A DNA stretch of 64,000 nucleotides, taken from Ophiostoma sp. CBS 140.51. Its lineage: Eukaryota > Ascomycota > Sordariomycetes > Ophiostomatales > Ophiostomataceae. The stretch's first letter is position 1. Each line of letters opens with the position of its first letter. This document shows, in pieces, positions 53,804 to 64,000 of the stretch. The position numbers were made by a program, and so were the translations under genes. The stretch lies in contig JANSLP010000056.1 of NCBI GenBank assembly GCA_029298735.1, forward strand, positions 87,402 through 151,401, read 5' to 3'. Under the pieces are notes generated by a model, which was not told where the DNA came from, did no database searches, and saw only the letters and a list, made by a program, of their open reading frames with translations.

Positions 53804-54987
53804 CCCGCACCCCTGGTCCAGGTCGGCGCGAAGAAGGGTCAAGTCGGCACAGTGCAGATCCAGCAGGTGCTCTTCACATCCAACGGTCCCACCGGCGGCC
53901 TGGTGGCCATGGAATAATAACATGCATGCAGAGCCAAACGCCCAAGGGTCGGCGGCCATGTGGGACAGCCATGTACGCATCGGTGGCGCGCGCGGTAGCA
54001 ACATGTAGGCGGAGCAGTGTCCAATATCCATAACGGATGACGATGAGGCATTGGCATGTATGGGCGCCACGTTGATGGTGCACATTGCCCGCAAGGCCTC
54101 GGCGTACATAGAGAACTGCTGGTTCTGGACGGCCGATGACGACATGGACGACGACAACGCCGAGGAGACACGAATCAACGTCTTTGTCGCCCGCGGCATG
54201 CTCATCGAGAGTGAATATGCCACCTGGCTGAAGGCACGGCCGTTGAGCACGCCGTCCTCTACCAGTACCAGTTCTAGAAGCCAGCGAAGTCGTGGCCACG
54301 ACGATCCTGACTGAGACGCCGTATTTCCAGGGCGCCAACCTCACACTCGCTATGCCGGCACTTTTTATGTACTCGGGAACCATTGTCCACTATCTCGGAG
54401 ACCCCGTGACGGGCGACTGTTTGAAAAATGGCAACGGCTGTGACTCGGCCTGGGCTTTGCGTATTCGCCGCTCTACGAACATCACCATCTATGGCGCCGG
54501 CCTCTACTCGTAGTACCAGGGCTACAACGCAAGCTGTGTGAGCACGCAAAACTGCCAGAGCGCTTTTGTGAACATTGAGTTTAACTTTGAGAATGTCCTC
54601 CTCTTCAATCTCGTCACCATTGGTGCCGTCAACATGCTCCACGACACCAACTACATCACCAACCAGACTGTGGCTGCCATGTCCAATACCAACGATGTTG
54701 CCTCTCCTTTCTGGTCTCTTGTGGCTGCCTACCGTGGGCAGCTGACCCGCCGTCTTAGCTGCTTGGACTTTTTCGGTGCTGAAGCCTCGCCAACCTATTT
54801 CTCTTACGAATCTTCTGGTGGTTCCTGCCCCAAGGACACCTCTCCTGACGACAACTCCTTTGACGGGCATGACGCATTTTATGATTACTTTCACAGCTTT
54901 TATGAAGAGGGTTACTATGACAGCATTAAAGATACATTTGATTATATACTTTGGGAGGATATTGAAGGATATGTAGGCATGCATTAG
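53804..54987 (+). pseudogene. Broken GH55 exo-1,3-beta-glucanase gene (C-terminal part)
   Basis: Fragments in family order: PAPLVQVGAKKGQVGTV and VLFTSNGPTGGLVAME (frame a, closed by a stop near 53916); AMWDSHVRIGGARGSNM-stop (TAG at 54006-54008), then MGATLMVHIARKAS, YIENCWFWTADDDMDDDN and VFVARGMLIES in that same frame; GTAVEHAVLYQYQF-stop after a frameshift near 54225; VVATTILTETPYFQG after another near 54285; WALRIRRSTNITIYGAGLYS-stop (TAG at 54511-54513); then VSTQNCQSAFVNIE and VTIGAVNML. These match the conserved C-terminal half of fungal GH55 enzymes (secreted glucan 1,3-beta-glucosidases). The N-terminal half is missing, and the last ~85 codons (from RGQLTRRLSC) diverge from the family. 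At least two frameshifts and three internal stops mean it cannot encode an active enzyme. Confidence 0.85.
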
Positions 54988-57599
54988 GGGTCAATGTCGT
55001 GTCCAGTTCGCGTCTTTTTGAAAACGCGAGATGTAATTTATCACAAAATATCGGTGTGCTGAAGAGTATGCTGTACATCAATTAAACTACTAAGCATATA
55101 TTTATAGTCTTCAACTGGCATCAATTGGCTTTTTCCGTCCTCATTCAATTGGATTTTTCTTTTCTTCTCGGACGATATCGGACTGGTTTCTTTCATGTTT
55201 GTCCTGCAGGACAGCCCGGGTCTTATTGTCTTATTGTTTTGTCGTCTGGTTTCGGTGTGCTGCCCCCTGCCGTGTCTTCCTTTTGCTCGCTTTGCATCGG
55301 CTTTCGGCATTGGGTTTTGCGTGTGTGTGTTGTTCCTTGTTAAATTGAGGTAATACAAAGGGGAGGGAAAGGAGCGGACAACGTCAACAAATCAGAAAAT
55401 CAAAACGGACGTCAACCAAGAGCCAAATCAAAGTAACATCAGCCAACACGATTCAATCTTCGGACCCTACCTCGAAGCGAGTTCCGAGAAACGGCACAGC
55501 CCGAAAGCCTTGGCCAACAATATCGATCTTGTTGCCCCTTTTCGTTTCTTTTTTTTTCATGGTGGCCTTCTTCTGCGTCTCCGGTCGAGGACCGGTGTCC
55601 CAGATGCAGCCACTTCAATCACTCCAGCCCCATCTTGTCTTCTTTGCCTTGCCTTGCCGACCACTTTGGCCTGCCCATTTGTTGGTGTCCATCGTGGGTG
55701 TCCCTTTGTGCAGGTACCACAGTTAGTCTGCCTGCCTCTTGTGGCTGCATCGGAGCTGGGTCGGAGCGGATATCATCTTGTTTTTCCTTGTTGGGAGTGT
55801 ATTTCATGTCCGAATAAATTTCGTCTCCATTTCGTGATGACGTTGTCCCACGACGAGAATAGATTCCTTTTTTTTCATCGGACTGGAATCATGTCCTGAC
55901 TGGACGGGCGATGAATCCATTGCTCGAGAACGTTGCCGACAAACCAGCTGGGCCAAAAATTCAATGATGCTTCGAGGACGCGTAGACGTAGTTGCCACGA
56001 TGGACAGGATAGACGAAAATGAGAAATTTTGTGGGAAAAAAAAATCAAACAAAAAATGGGACGAGGTCGAGTCATGTAGGAGAAGACGCTGTTCTGTAGG
56101 GATTAACACGATACCAGCGGGCTTTGCGGTGTTAAACATACCTGTGTGGACACATTTGATGTCAGCCTTGTCTTCTAGTCTTTCTGACAGAAGTCTCACG
56201 TTCCAGAGAACCCAAGAAAAACATGAGCACAAGCCAAGAGATGAGACGACAGAGCAGTGCTGGCCCACTATCTCTGTTTGTCAACTTTGTAAACATGTCA
56301 AACTTAAGAGTCGGAGACTTTTTCAGATAAAAATAAAATAATCCGAGCATAACGACATCTCGAACATGGAAAATCCATAATCGAACCTCGCATATGTCAA
56401 AAAAAGGATCCGAAACGAGAAAGCAGGTTCGTTTCAGCGAGACAGCAAAGCAGAAGAGCAAAGAGGAATAATAATGCGCCCACGTCGTTGTGGTTGTCAC
56501 CAAAAAACGTGGCCGCCGTAGTGACTAATGCTGGTTGGCGATGGGAAAAACCAGTCTGGCCGCGGTGAGAAGGCTAACAAACCAGCATGTTTTGTCATCT
56601 GCTTTCACTTTGCTTTCTTTTTTCTGGGGCTACGCTTTGATCTACCCGGATTTTACGACATAGACAAGACCCCTCTTACTTCACCTCGCCCCGTCACCTC
56701 ATGGCCTCGTCGTATATCGCATCACACTCTGGAATCTCTCTGAGGTTTACGAAGTACAACAATGGTGACTGTCAGATGGAAATTGTTCCAGGTCTTGTCG
56801 TAGGGCTCAAGCTGATGCGAGCTGGTCCGTCTCGAACGTGTCTCTCGCCCGCCCTGCTGATTTTGACCACCCCCCTGTCAAAGAAGCCATTGGCGCGAAG
56901 GGCCGATGTTGGTGCGGCAAGGGTTGTCCTGTGGTTGCTTTTTGGAGGAGAACCAAGGTCTCTTTGTCAGAAACTCAAAAAGTGTCCGCGCTTTTACTTT
57001 ACTCCATACGGGCAGGGTAGCTGGATCGTGGATGTCGATTTTCCGGTCTCTGAATAATTCGTGCAGTCCCAAAATTTCAGGGCATTCACAGCAAACATTT
57101 CCATCATGACCTGCATCTTCATTGTATCTCAGGTCCAATGCTTGCCAACAGACACGAACGTTTTGTATCCACTTTCAGAGGTGCCCTCAAAGTGACAACC
57201 AATCTTCATTTTCAATATTTTCTGGCACAGTTTGGGGGTCAGCCCAGCTCGTCACCGCCCTCTCTGGCCAGTCACCCACCCACTCACTAGACACCCTGAA
57301 ATGTACGAAATGTACCTTAAGTAATGCTTTTGTCAAGAATTGTGTGCAGCTTTCTCATCGCCATTTTGCTAGCTGCAGCTCAACCGGCTCTGTCCGCCGT
57401 ATATGCGAGGGTTGCAGCATTTCGGTGGTCAAGGAGGCGCTTGGTGTCATTGGTTGAGCCGTCTTATGGTCTGTCTGCCAGTCTGCCAGTCTGTCAGTGT
57501 ATTGTCAGTATCTTGTCATGTCTCTGTCATGTCTCTGTCATTCAACCATCTGCCAATTGATACTCGTTTTCTTTCCTATATATTCTCATGATTGGAGTT
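54988..57599. other. Gene-free region
   Basis: No supported gene. Frames such as 55510-55899, 56701-57057 and 57122-57457 show no family resemblance or codon bias. A run of short repeats (GTCTGCCA, then TGTCATGTCTC twice) lies at 57470-57541. Confidence 0.45.
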
Positions 57600-57850
57600 G
57601 GCCTACACGTCCTGGAGTCATCATTATGAATAGCGCAGCGGAGCACATCGAAACGGTGGGAAATTCCCGTTGACAAGTCATCGAGACGCTGAGGGGGCAA
57701 AGCCCCGTGTTCGACGTATATCTTGGGGAAACGATCAACATTGCATCGTGCAGCCGTTGCCCCGAGTGGAGATGGGGCGAGTAAGTTTGGGAAGTAGCAG
57801 TGGCAGCAGGCCGAAGGCCTAGCGGGTGCCGGCTACCAGGTGGCTCTTGC
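57600..57850. other. GC-rich hairpin patch
   Basis: The composition differs from the T-rich flanks. It contains several small strong stems: GGGGC-AAA-GCCCC near 57694-57706 and AGGCC-GAA-GGCCT near 57811-57823. No open frame or known RNA family is recognised. Confidence 0.3.
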
Positions 57851-59369
57851 CTCGCGTTGGCTCTGTTTCTCTTCCCTTTCCGTTTGCTTGTTTTGTTTCT
57901 TAGTGCCGTTTGGAGCGTCTTTCGGGGAAAGAACGGGGGTGGGAGCGCATTTAGAGACGCTTTTCAGTTTGTCGTAGGGCCCTTCTCCGCCTGGCAGCCG
58001 TTTTGCTCTGTTTGGTCTCTTTGGTCTCTTTGGTCACAGGAACGCGCTCCGGCCTGGTAAAGTCGTATTATCTTTCTTTTTTGCTGCTCGTCCGCTTCTT
58101 CAGTTCGCGTCTTCGCCTCTTCACTTTTCGGCCTTCTTTTCCCTTTCCTGTCCTTTTTCCTTTTTTGTCAATTTTCCTTCTGTCTCGCCCGTAGTTGCTC
58201 CTTCCTATTTACTCTCCGCATTTCCACCTTTCTTTTCTGGCTCCTTCCTTCCCTTCAACATCGTTCCTTCCTCCGAGCACCCATCTCGGCCATCACGTCC
58301 ATCGCGCTTACTTCGTCCCATAATGATTTTGGCTCTCGACCCAAGTTGGCTGCTCTGCTACTCCACTCTGGTCCTTCCTTGAATGGGCAGAACGTTTCCC
58401 CCCAGCTGAATAATGAGCTAAAAGTTTGTCAGTCAAACTCAACGACGTTCTTGCACCAAATTTGTCGACATAACGCATTCCAGGGGCCTAACATCCTGGC
58501 CTGTTTTGACCTCACTTCTCAAATACGTAAGCCACTCGCCTCTGATGACTTGTTGAAAGGCCTCTCATCGACGACCTTGCTGTTTGATTTCACCCATTGT
58601 GTTATCGCCATTAACTCCGCCCTCGAAGAATACAAAGCAGACTTCCCCTTTGAGCACGACGTTGACAGACTGACGCGTTGTTTGCTCCTTCCTGATATCT
58701 TCACCTTCTTGTCCTCTCTACCTCACTCGTTCTTTCCTATATAAATCTCTTGGCGACCACTTCTTTCCCTCTTGTCGATATTCCTCATCCGCTCTTTCCT
58801 GTTGAACATCTAATCTACACTTATCACTCCCCCTTTTTTCTCTCCCTCGTCCTTCCCTCTTCCATCAATTCATGTCTCTGCGGGTCCATCTTCTCTCCTG
58901 ATATTTCTATTTACACGTATCATCGACTACACGACATCCAGCCCACCCTATTTTTTGCTTCTTTTTCTTTTACAATTACATCTTTGCCTCTACTCGCCAC
59001 CGCCTACCATCATTGACACTTTTTGGTGCGCCGACCGTTGGTAAACACCGAGCAAACTAGCGGGTCCCAATCGACGACTACCGTTCTAGTAGCCTCCGCT
59101 ATATTTCCCTATTTCCCTTGTTTTTTGTGACGTATCTCCGTCCAGAATAAAAACCGTTTGTCTACACGGTTTCTTTGACCTCGCAAAGGCTCGGAGATTC
59201 GGTGATCGGTGGTACTTTTTTATATATCAGAAGCTTGTGACGCATATCTCGTCGCATCACAACTTCTGATTACTATTCGATCAAGGGCCCTTTTTCTTCA
59301 TTTTCTTTCTTTTTATTGTCCACCCTTTCTCTCATTCTCCATTGACTCGACAAAAACGACATCTTCGCC
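57851..59369 (+). promoter_or_regulatory. Long C/T-rich leader of the MFS gene
   Basis: Almost continuous T/C-rich sequence on the + strand from about 58060 to 59350. The frame at 58346-58744 (132 codons) lies inside it and is not convincing. Probably promoter plus long 5' UTR. Confidence 0.45.
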
Positions 59370-61765
59370 ATGGAAAAGGATTTGGAAAAGAGCCTTGACG
59401 GCGGCCACGACGCACAGCAGCCGCGCCGCAGCATAGCAAACGACCTCGAAAACGAAAAGGGCACCGACAGTCCTGCGCCCAATGACCAGCCACGAACAAC
59501 AGGCGACTCCTCAGCATCAGAAACCGTCACGCTCGACGAACATGAAGACCCCACCGACCCGACAATCCAGCCGGTGCATATCCGGACCCGGAGCCAGAGT
59601 GTAACCCGAGGAGACGGCAAGCCACCCGCGCCAAGCGCCGAGCCAAGTCCGAATAGCGGTGCCGTCCCCGAGAAGGATCCCTACGAAGTCACCTGGGATG
59701 GCGGCGACGCGGATCCCATGTGCCCACGCAGCATGGGCGTTGCCCGCAAGTGGCTCATTGTTTTTATTACTTGTTTCGGCTGCGCCTGTGTCACCTGCGC
59801 CAGTTCCATCTACACCTCGTCCTATGCCGGCATGAACGCCGAGTTCGGCAGCTCCGACATTGTGGCCACGCTGGGCTTGTCGACTTTCGTGTTGGGCATC
59901 GCCCTCGGCCCTGCTTGGAGTCCGCTCAGCGAGTTCTACGGTCGTCGCCCCATCTACCTCATGTCTTTTGTGCTCTTCATCATCTGGATCATCCCATCGG
60001 CCGTCGCCCAGAACATTCAGACCATGATCATTGCCCGCTTCTTCCAGGGCTTCACTGGCGCTGCTTTCCTGTCCGTCGCCGGCGGCACGGTCGGCGATTT
60101 GTTTTCGCGCGAGCAGATGCAGGGCCCCATGGCCTTCTTCTCGGTCGCGCCTTTCATCGGTCCTTCCATCGGCCCTCTCATCGGTGGCTTCATCAACAGC
60201 TACGTCAACTGGCGCTGGACACACTATGTTCTCATCATCTGGAGTTTCTGTTTGTTGCTGGCCATCTTCTTCCTCGTCCCCGAAACCTACCACCCTGCCC
60301 TGCTCCGCAACAAGGCCCGCCGCATGCGCAAGGAGACGGGCGACGACCGCTGGCACGCACCCATCGAAAAAATGACCAAGTCGATTCTGGGCACCGTCGG
60401 CAACGCTTTGAAGAGGCCCTTCCAGCTGCTCGTCTCGGAGCCCATGATCCTCGCCCTCAACCTGTACTCGGCCATCCTCCTCGGTGCCCTGTACCTCTTC
60501 TTCGGCGCCTTTCCCATTGTCTTTGAGGGCAACCACGGCTTCAACCTGTGGCAGTCCGGTTTGTCTTTTATGGGCCTGTTTGTCGGCCTGGTCATTGGTG
60601 GTTGCTTTGCGCCCATCTGGGGCAAGGCCCGTCACCATCTCATGGTCAAGCGTCAGAAGGAGCTCGGCGCCGATGTCCCCATCAGCGAGCCCGAGGACCG
60701 TCTGCCCTCCGTCATGGTCGGCGCTATCCTCGTGCCTATCGGCATCTTTTGGTTCGGCTGGACTTCGTACGCCAGTATTCACTGGATCGTGCCCATCATG
60801 GGGTCGACCGTCTTTGCTATTGGGTGAGTTACTCTCCTTCCCCTTTCTGTATTTTTAACAGTGTGCTTTTGTCTTGCAACCTCCCCCTTTTGACTTCCCA
60901 TTGTTTTGTCTACCCCTTTTTTCATCTTCACCTAGATAAAAATAGCAGGTGTGGTCAAAAAATACGAAGCCCTCCTGCGTCTCAGCCCCAACGGCTGCCC
61001 GCATAAATAGGCTTCGTCTATTTTACGAGCAATCTGGTCTTGATTTCCTATTCCATACCTCTTCCATGTCTCTGTACTTCATCTATGATGCACAGACACG
61101 CTTTGTTGGCAGCCCCGTACTTGGTACACTTATTCCTGTTAAACCGGAAACTGCAGTGTATCGTGCATCGAGTGCACGACACAATCAACACTCTAAAATC
61201 CATCCTTCACGCCCCCTTCTCCAAAATCCTTTCTGCCTCATCTTTTGCGACTCCCAGACCGGTTGCCTCCCTTTTCCTTCCTTCCTTTTCCCTTTCATCC
61301 TTCGCATATTTATTCTTGTTTCGTCATGGCGATGGTCACAAGACGTGGTGAACAGACCACAGACCGTGCTCTCGCTCTCGCATCCGTCGTCTCGCCTCAT
61401 CTTCTACGCCTCATCCTCGTCCAATCTCATTCCTCTGAAGTCTAAGTAATCTTTTGTACATCCATGCAGCTAACCGTTCTTCTTTTCCTTTCAGAACTCT
61501 TTTTGCTTTCAGTGGCATCTTTACCTTCTTCGTCGACACCTACCAGCTCTACGCCGCCAGTGTCCTGGCCTCCAACGCCTTTGTCCGCTGCTCCTTCGCC
61601 GCTGCGTTCCCCCTCTTCGGTGTGCAAATGTACCATAAGCTGGGCAGCCAGTGGGCGTCGTCGCTGCTGGCGTTCTTGACCGTCGCCATGGTCCCCTTCC
61701 CCTTCTTGTTCTTCAAGTACGGCAAGAAGCTGCGCAACCGGAGCAAGTTTGCTGTCAGCTCGTAG
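59370..61765 (+). CDS. MFS drug:H+ antiporter (DHA1-type)
   Basis: Plasma-membrane proton antiporter of the 12-span DHA1 family (TPO1/FLU1-like); substrate not predictable, polyamines or xenobiotics are typical. Exons 59370-60823 and 61495-61765 give 574 residues. About 125 hydrophilic, acidic residues precede the first span (KWLIVFITCFGCACVTCAS). Motif A is complete at 180-195 (GPAWSPLSEFYGRRPIY). The second span group has MIIARFFQGFTGAAFLSVAGG and GPMAFFSVAPFIGPSIGPLIGGFI, the DHA1-specific motif C region. WRWTHYVLIIW and the loop LVPETYHPALLRNKARRMRKETGD are also typical. The second exon supplies FTFFVDTYQLYAASVLASNAFVRC and the last spans. The intron is 671 nt, long for the window, but frame, donor GTGAGT, branch GCTAAC (61469-61474) and TTTCAG acceptor agree. 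Intact. Confidence 0.93.
60824..61494 (+). other. 671-nt intron of the MFS gene
   Basis: Phase-2 intron; T/C-rich, with no coding frame of merit. Without splicing, translation stops at once (TGA at 60825-60827), losing the last two to three spans. Confidence 0.85.
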
Positions 61766-64000
61766 AGAGCATAGTTTTGAGCTTCTCGTTTCTCGTTTTG
61801 TTTTTGTTGCTACCATAGAGCAGCATATACTGCCCATTAGCATGAGCCAGCGTGGGGAAGAAAAAAATGCTTTGAATTCGACGCTCCGCCAGGGGGAGAA
61901 CGTGTGGTTCGTCTACGACGTACTGGCTGTTGTTTTGGCATCTGCATATATCTGCACAGCACTTGCGTTTCCTTCTTTACCTTGCATAAAAAGACCATTA
62001 GAGGGCTAGCATATCTGGATTTTCCTTTTTTTTTTTGGCATATAGTATAGATCTATTTAATAAACGGAGAAAATAATACACATGCACGATACATTTATGT
62101 ATGATTACTATAAACTAAGACACGTTTGTGCGTCAAAGTCGAACGCCTGGAAAGCATGTTCCTAGTCTATTGCTGTGAACTAATACGAGGTGTCAATAAG
62201 GAGAAACATGCCATGGCGGCAGTGCTTTGACCAGACACTTTGACCAGGCAAGAAACGCCATGGATGTGGGTTTCCTAATTCTCAGTCAAAGTTGTATGAA
62301 GAGTCAATTCACAAAGCAAATATTGAAGTATACACTGTAAAAGAAGGTTCCCTGCAGCTGTTGTGTAAGGCTGTACTGAGGGCAGCTGACTGGTCCTCCC
62401 AATATAAGGAATTGAGGCGAATGAGATACTGGAGGGAAACCACTATTTATTTTACTGTCTTTGTAAAAGTAAATCTCACTCTAAATGGGCGTCTTTTATC
62501 ATCCCCACCCCAACTTGAGTGTGTGGTAAATTGGAGGGAAAGGGGACTTGGGCAAGGAGGTGTGTCGTTAAAATTTCATCCACGCACAAGAAGTAATAAC
62601 TATCAAGTAGGTAGCCGTGATTGGTTACAAAATAGAGCAAAAGACAAGGTCCGTCCACTTGTGCTTGTGTAACGTACTTTGTAGAATAAAGGGGGAGGAA
62701 AAAGGGGGTGGTCAGTCAGAAAGGTCAGAAAAAGGCCATGGGATAGGGGACATTTACGAAGCTGTAAGAGATACCGGTCATATTCTACTTTTGGCTTTTG
62801 GCTTTTGTCTTAGCCCTTGCTTTTTTTCATATGCTGTGCGAGTGTGATGAAAAGTAGGAGTTTCGAGTATTTTAATCAGGTAGTCTGTACAACAGCAAGC
62901 CAATAAAAGAATAGACAGTAGGTAGATGGGGTTGAAGTCCATCAATCGATTCTTGTCAACGTAGGGTACCATTGTTTCTACTCCTCGTCATCATCGTGAT
63001 GATGGTGCAGGCATAAGGATGCGTTCGGCAGATAAGCTTCCAACACATGCTTCTGTATGATTCGAATGAACAAGAAGTATGCGAGAGGCCGACTACGACC
63101 CTGGAGCTACTCTCGCTGTTTTTTCGTAGCCAAACAAATGGTCAAAGCATCTTTCTGTCACTTTCACACGATCTCAAATGATAGGTGTGATGCCGATAAA
63201 AGGATGGTGCGTTTTGTGTGTGTGTGCATAAGCATGAGTTGTGCATGCGCTGGCCTCTCGTCAGAAGCTGGTGGCGTCGAAGAGATGGTGGGCAGGAGAG
63301 CAACGAGCGGAAAGAAAAGAATGGACACATGCTGGCCTTTTGACATGAGTCCCTGGTCTCCGTCCTGCCAGATGGGGCCCATAGATGTAGTGTTGTCGCT
63401 CTGGATTCTCAGGTCTGTTTACTTTCGTTGAGCAAAGGCAATTATGAGCCGAAGTTCTTTATCATTCACAATCAATCAACGCAGCATCACTCAAAGTCTC
63501 TCATTTACAATACGAAAGCAACCTCGAAAAATGATACATGAGTTTCCTGAACCACGGCCATGGTAAAGTCTCATGGGAAAATAATATGAGGTGGACTGTG
63601 GATGAGACAACAAAGCAACGACGGCTATGCAGAGTGTTCTTGCTCTTCCCCCTTTATTTTGATTTCTCTTTCCTTTACGCAGCCAGTCTGAATGCTTCGT
63701 CAGTCCTCACCCGCATAAATAGCACCGGATCGATCAGACGGATGGGCGGATAGGGACGAAATCTTGAGCCCCATGGCACCCCCTCGAACCCCCAATATGG
63801 TTTGCAGGTGTGTACATTTCTTTATCCTTTTGCTTCTCACCCCGTTCTCTTCCAATTGTTTGGTTTTCAACAACTGCCGCCCTCAATTTCCGCCCTTGAT
63901 ATTTCACTTTTACCTGGTTAGGCTTCATCGCCCCCACCATCTTTTGTCCTTTGCCCACCGCCAAGTCCGACGTGACAAAGAGTAAACTGAAAGGGAGGGC
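61766..64000. other. Right-edge gene-free region
   Basis: 3' region of the MFS gene, then AT-rich sequence (62030-62120) and mixed DNA. The frame at 62292-62672 (126 codons) has no recognisable motif. A 7-bp palindrome (CATCATC-GT-GATGATG) lies near 62988-63003. No gene is supported up to the window end. Confidence 0.45.

Noticed and set aside
58346..58744. 132-codon frame in the MFS leader
   Set aside because: No homology I can recall and it lies in pyrimidine-rich leader DNA; at most an upstream ORF.
59517..60782. 421-codon open frame on the - strand
   Set aside because: Antisense shadow of the MFS transporter; no motifs of its own.
62292..62672. 126-codon frame near the right edge
   Set aside because: No motif, mixed codon use, no leader signal.
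1..64000. tRNA, rRNA and CRISPR search by eye
   Set aside because: No paired A/B boxes with a foldable cloverleaf, no rRNA stretch and no regular repeat-spacer array were found; GTTCGA-like hits at 17685, 33493, 41586 and 57708 lack tRNA context.
1..64000. Secondary-metabolite or defence gene cluster
   Set aside because: No polyketide, NRPS, terpene, NLR or similar backbone gene; the genes are unrelated housekeeping and stress functions with wide spacing.

Overview
This window is nuclear DNA of a filamentous ascomycete (Pezizomycotina), most likely a Sordariomycete. The evidence is short GT..AG introns (mostly 53-75 nt) with CTAAC-type branch sites, strong C/G-ending codon preference inside real exons, long pyrimidine-rich leaders before start codons, and protein families typical of moulds. 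I cannot fix the genus from sequence alone. No tRNA, rRNA, CRISPR array or intact transposon was seen. There are no operons; every gene has its own leader and the spacing is wide.

Layout. 0-5 kb: proteasome deubiquitinase Rpn11 (+), a 450-aa orphan (+) and a convergent glycine-rich orphan (-). 6.2-8 kb: wreck of an unrecognised gene. 8.4-11.2 kb: five-exon MAPK-activated-type kinase of the Srk1/Rck2 group (-). 15.1-16.8 kb: YtcJ-type amidohydrolase (-). 17.0-17.7 kb: non-coding patch dense in inverted repeats. 18.6-19.8 kb: broken membrane-protein gene. 23.4-26.7 kb: catalase-peroxidase KatG (+) whose usual stop codon lies in the splice donor of a 939-nt intron leading to a 34-residue basic tail exon, followed by a run of hairpins. 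26.7-36.5 kb: 9.8 kb without a recognisable gene, ending at a four-finger C2H2 regulator (36.5-38.3 kb, +). 39.5-48.5 kb: TFIIE-beta, cytochrome b5, F-actin capping protein alpha and branched-chain 2-oxoacid dehydrogenase E1-beta, all on the minus strand. 50.1-52.9 kb: membrane-anchored GH5 exo-1,3-beta-glucanase with a long Arg-rich N-terminal region (+). 53.5-55.0 kb: broken GH55 exo-1,3-beta-glucanase gene (+). 59.4-61.8 kb: MFS drug:H+ antiporter with a 671-nt intron (+). The remainder to 64 kb holds no convincing gene.

Functionally this is a housekeeping and stress mixture, not a cluster: protein turnover (Rpn11), stress signalling (Srk1-like), peroxide defence (KatG), transcription (TFIIE-beta, C2H2), energy and lipid redox (E1-beta, cytochrome b5), cytoskeleton (Cap1), wall glucan (GH5, dead GH55) and efflux (MFS). 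The strongest points for a second look are the KatG alternative C-terminus with its downstream hairpins, the inverted-repeat patch near 17.1-17.65 kb, and the in-frame, stop-free intron between zinc fingers 1 and 2 of the C2H2 regulator. Exon boundaries were derived by reading splice sites and checking that total coding length is a multiple of three; none is backed by transcript data here.
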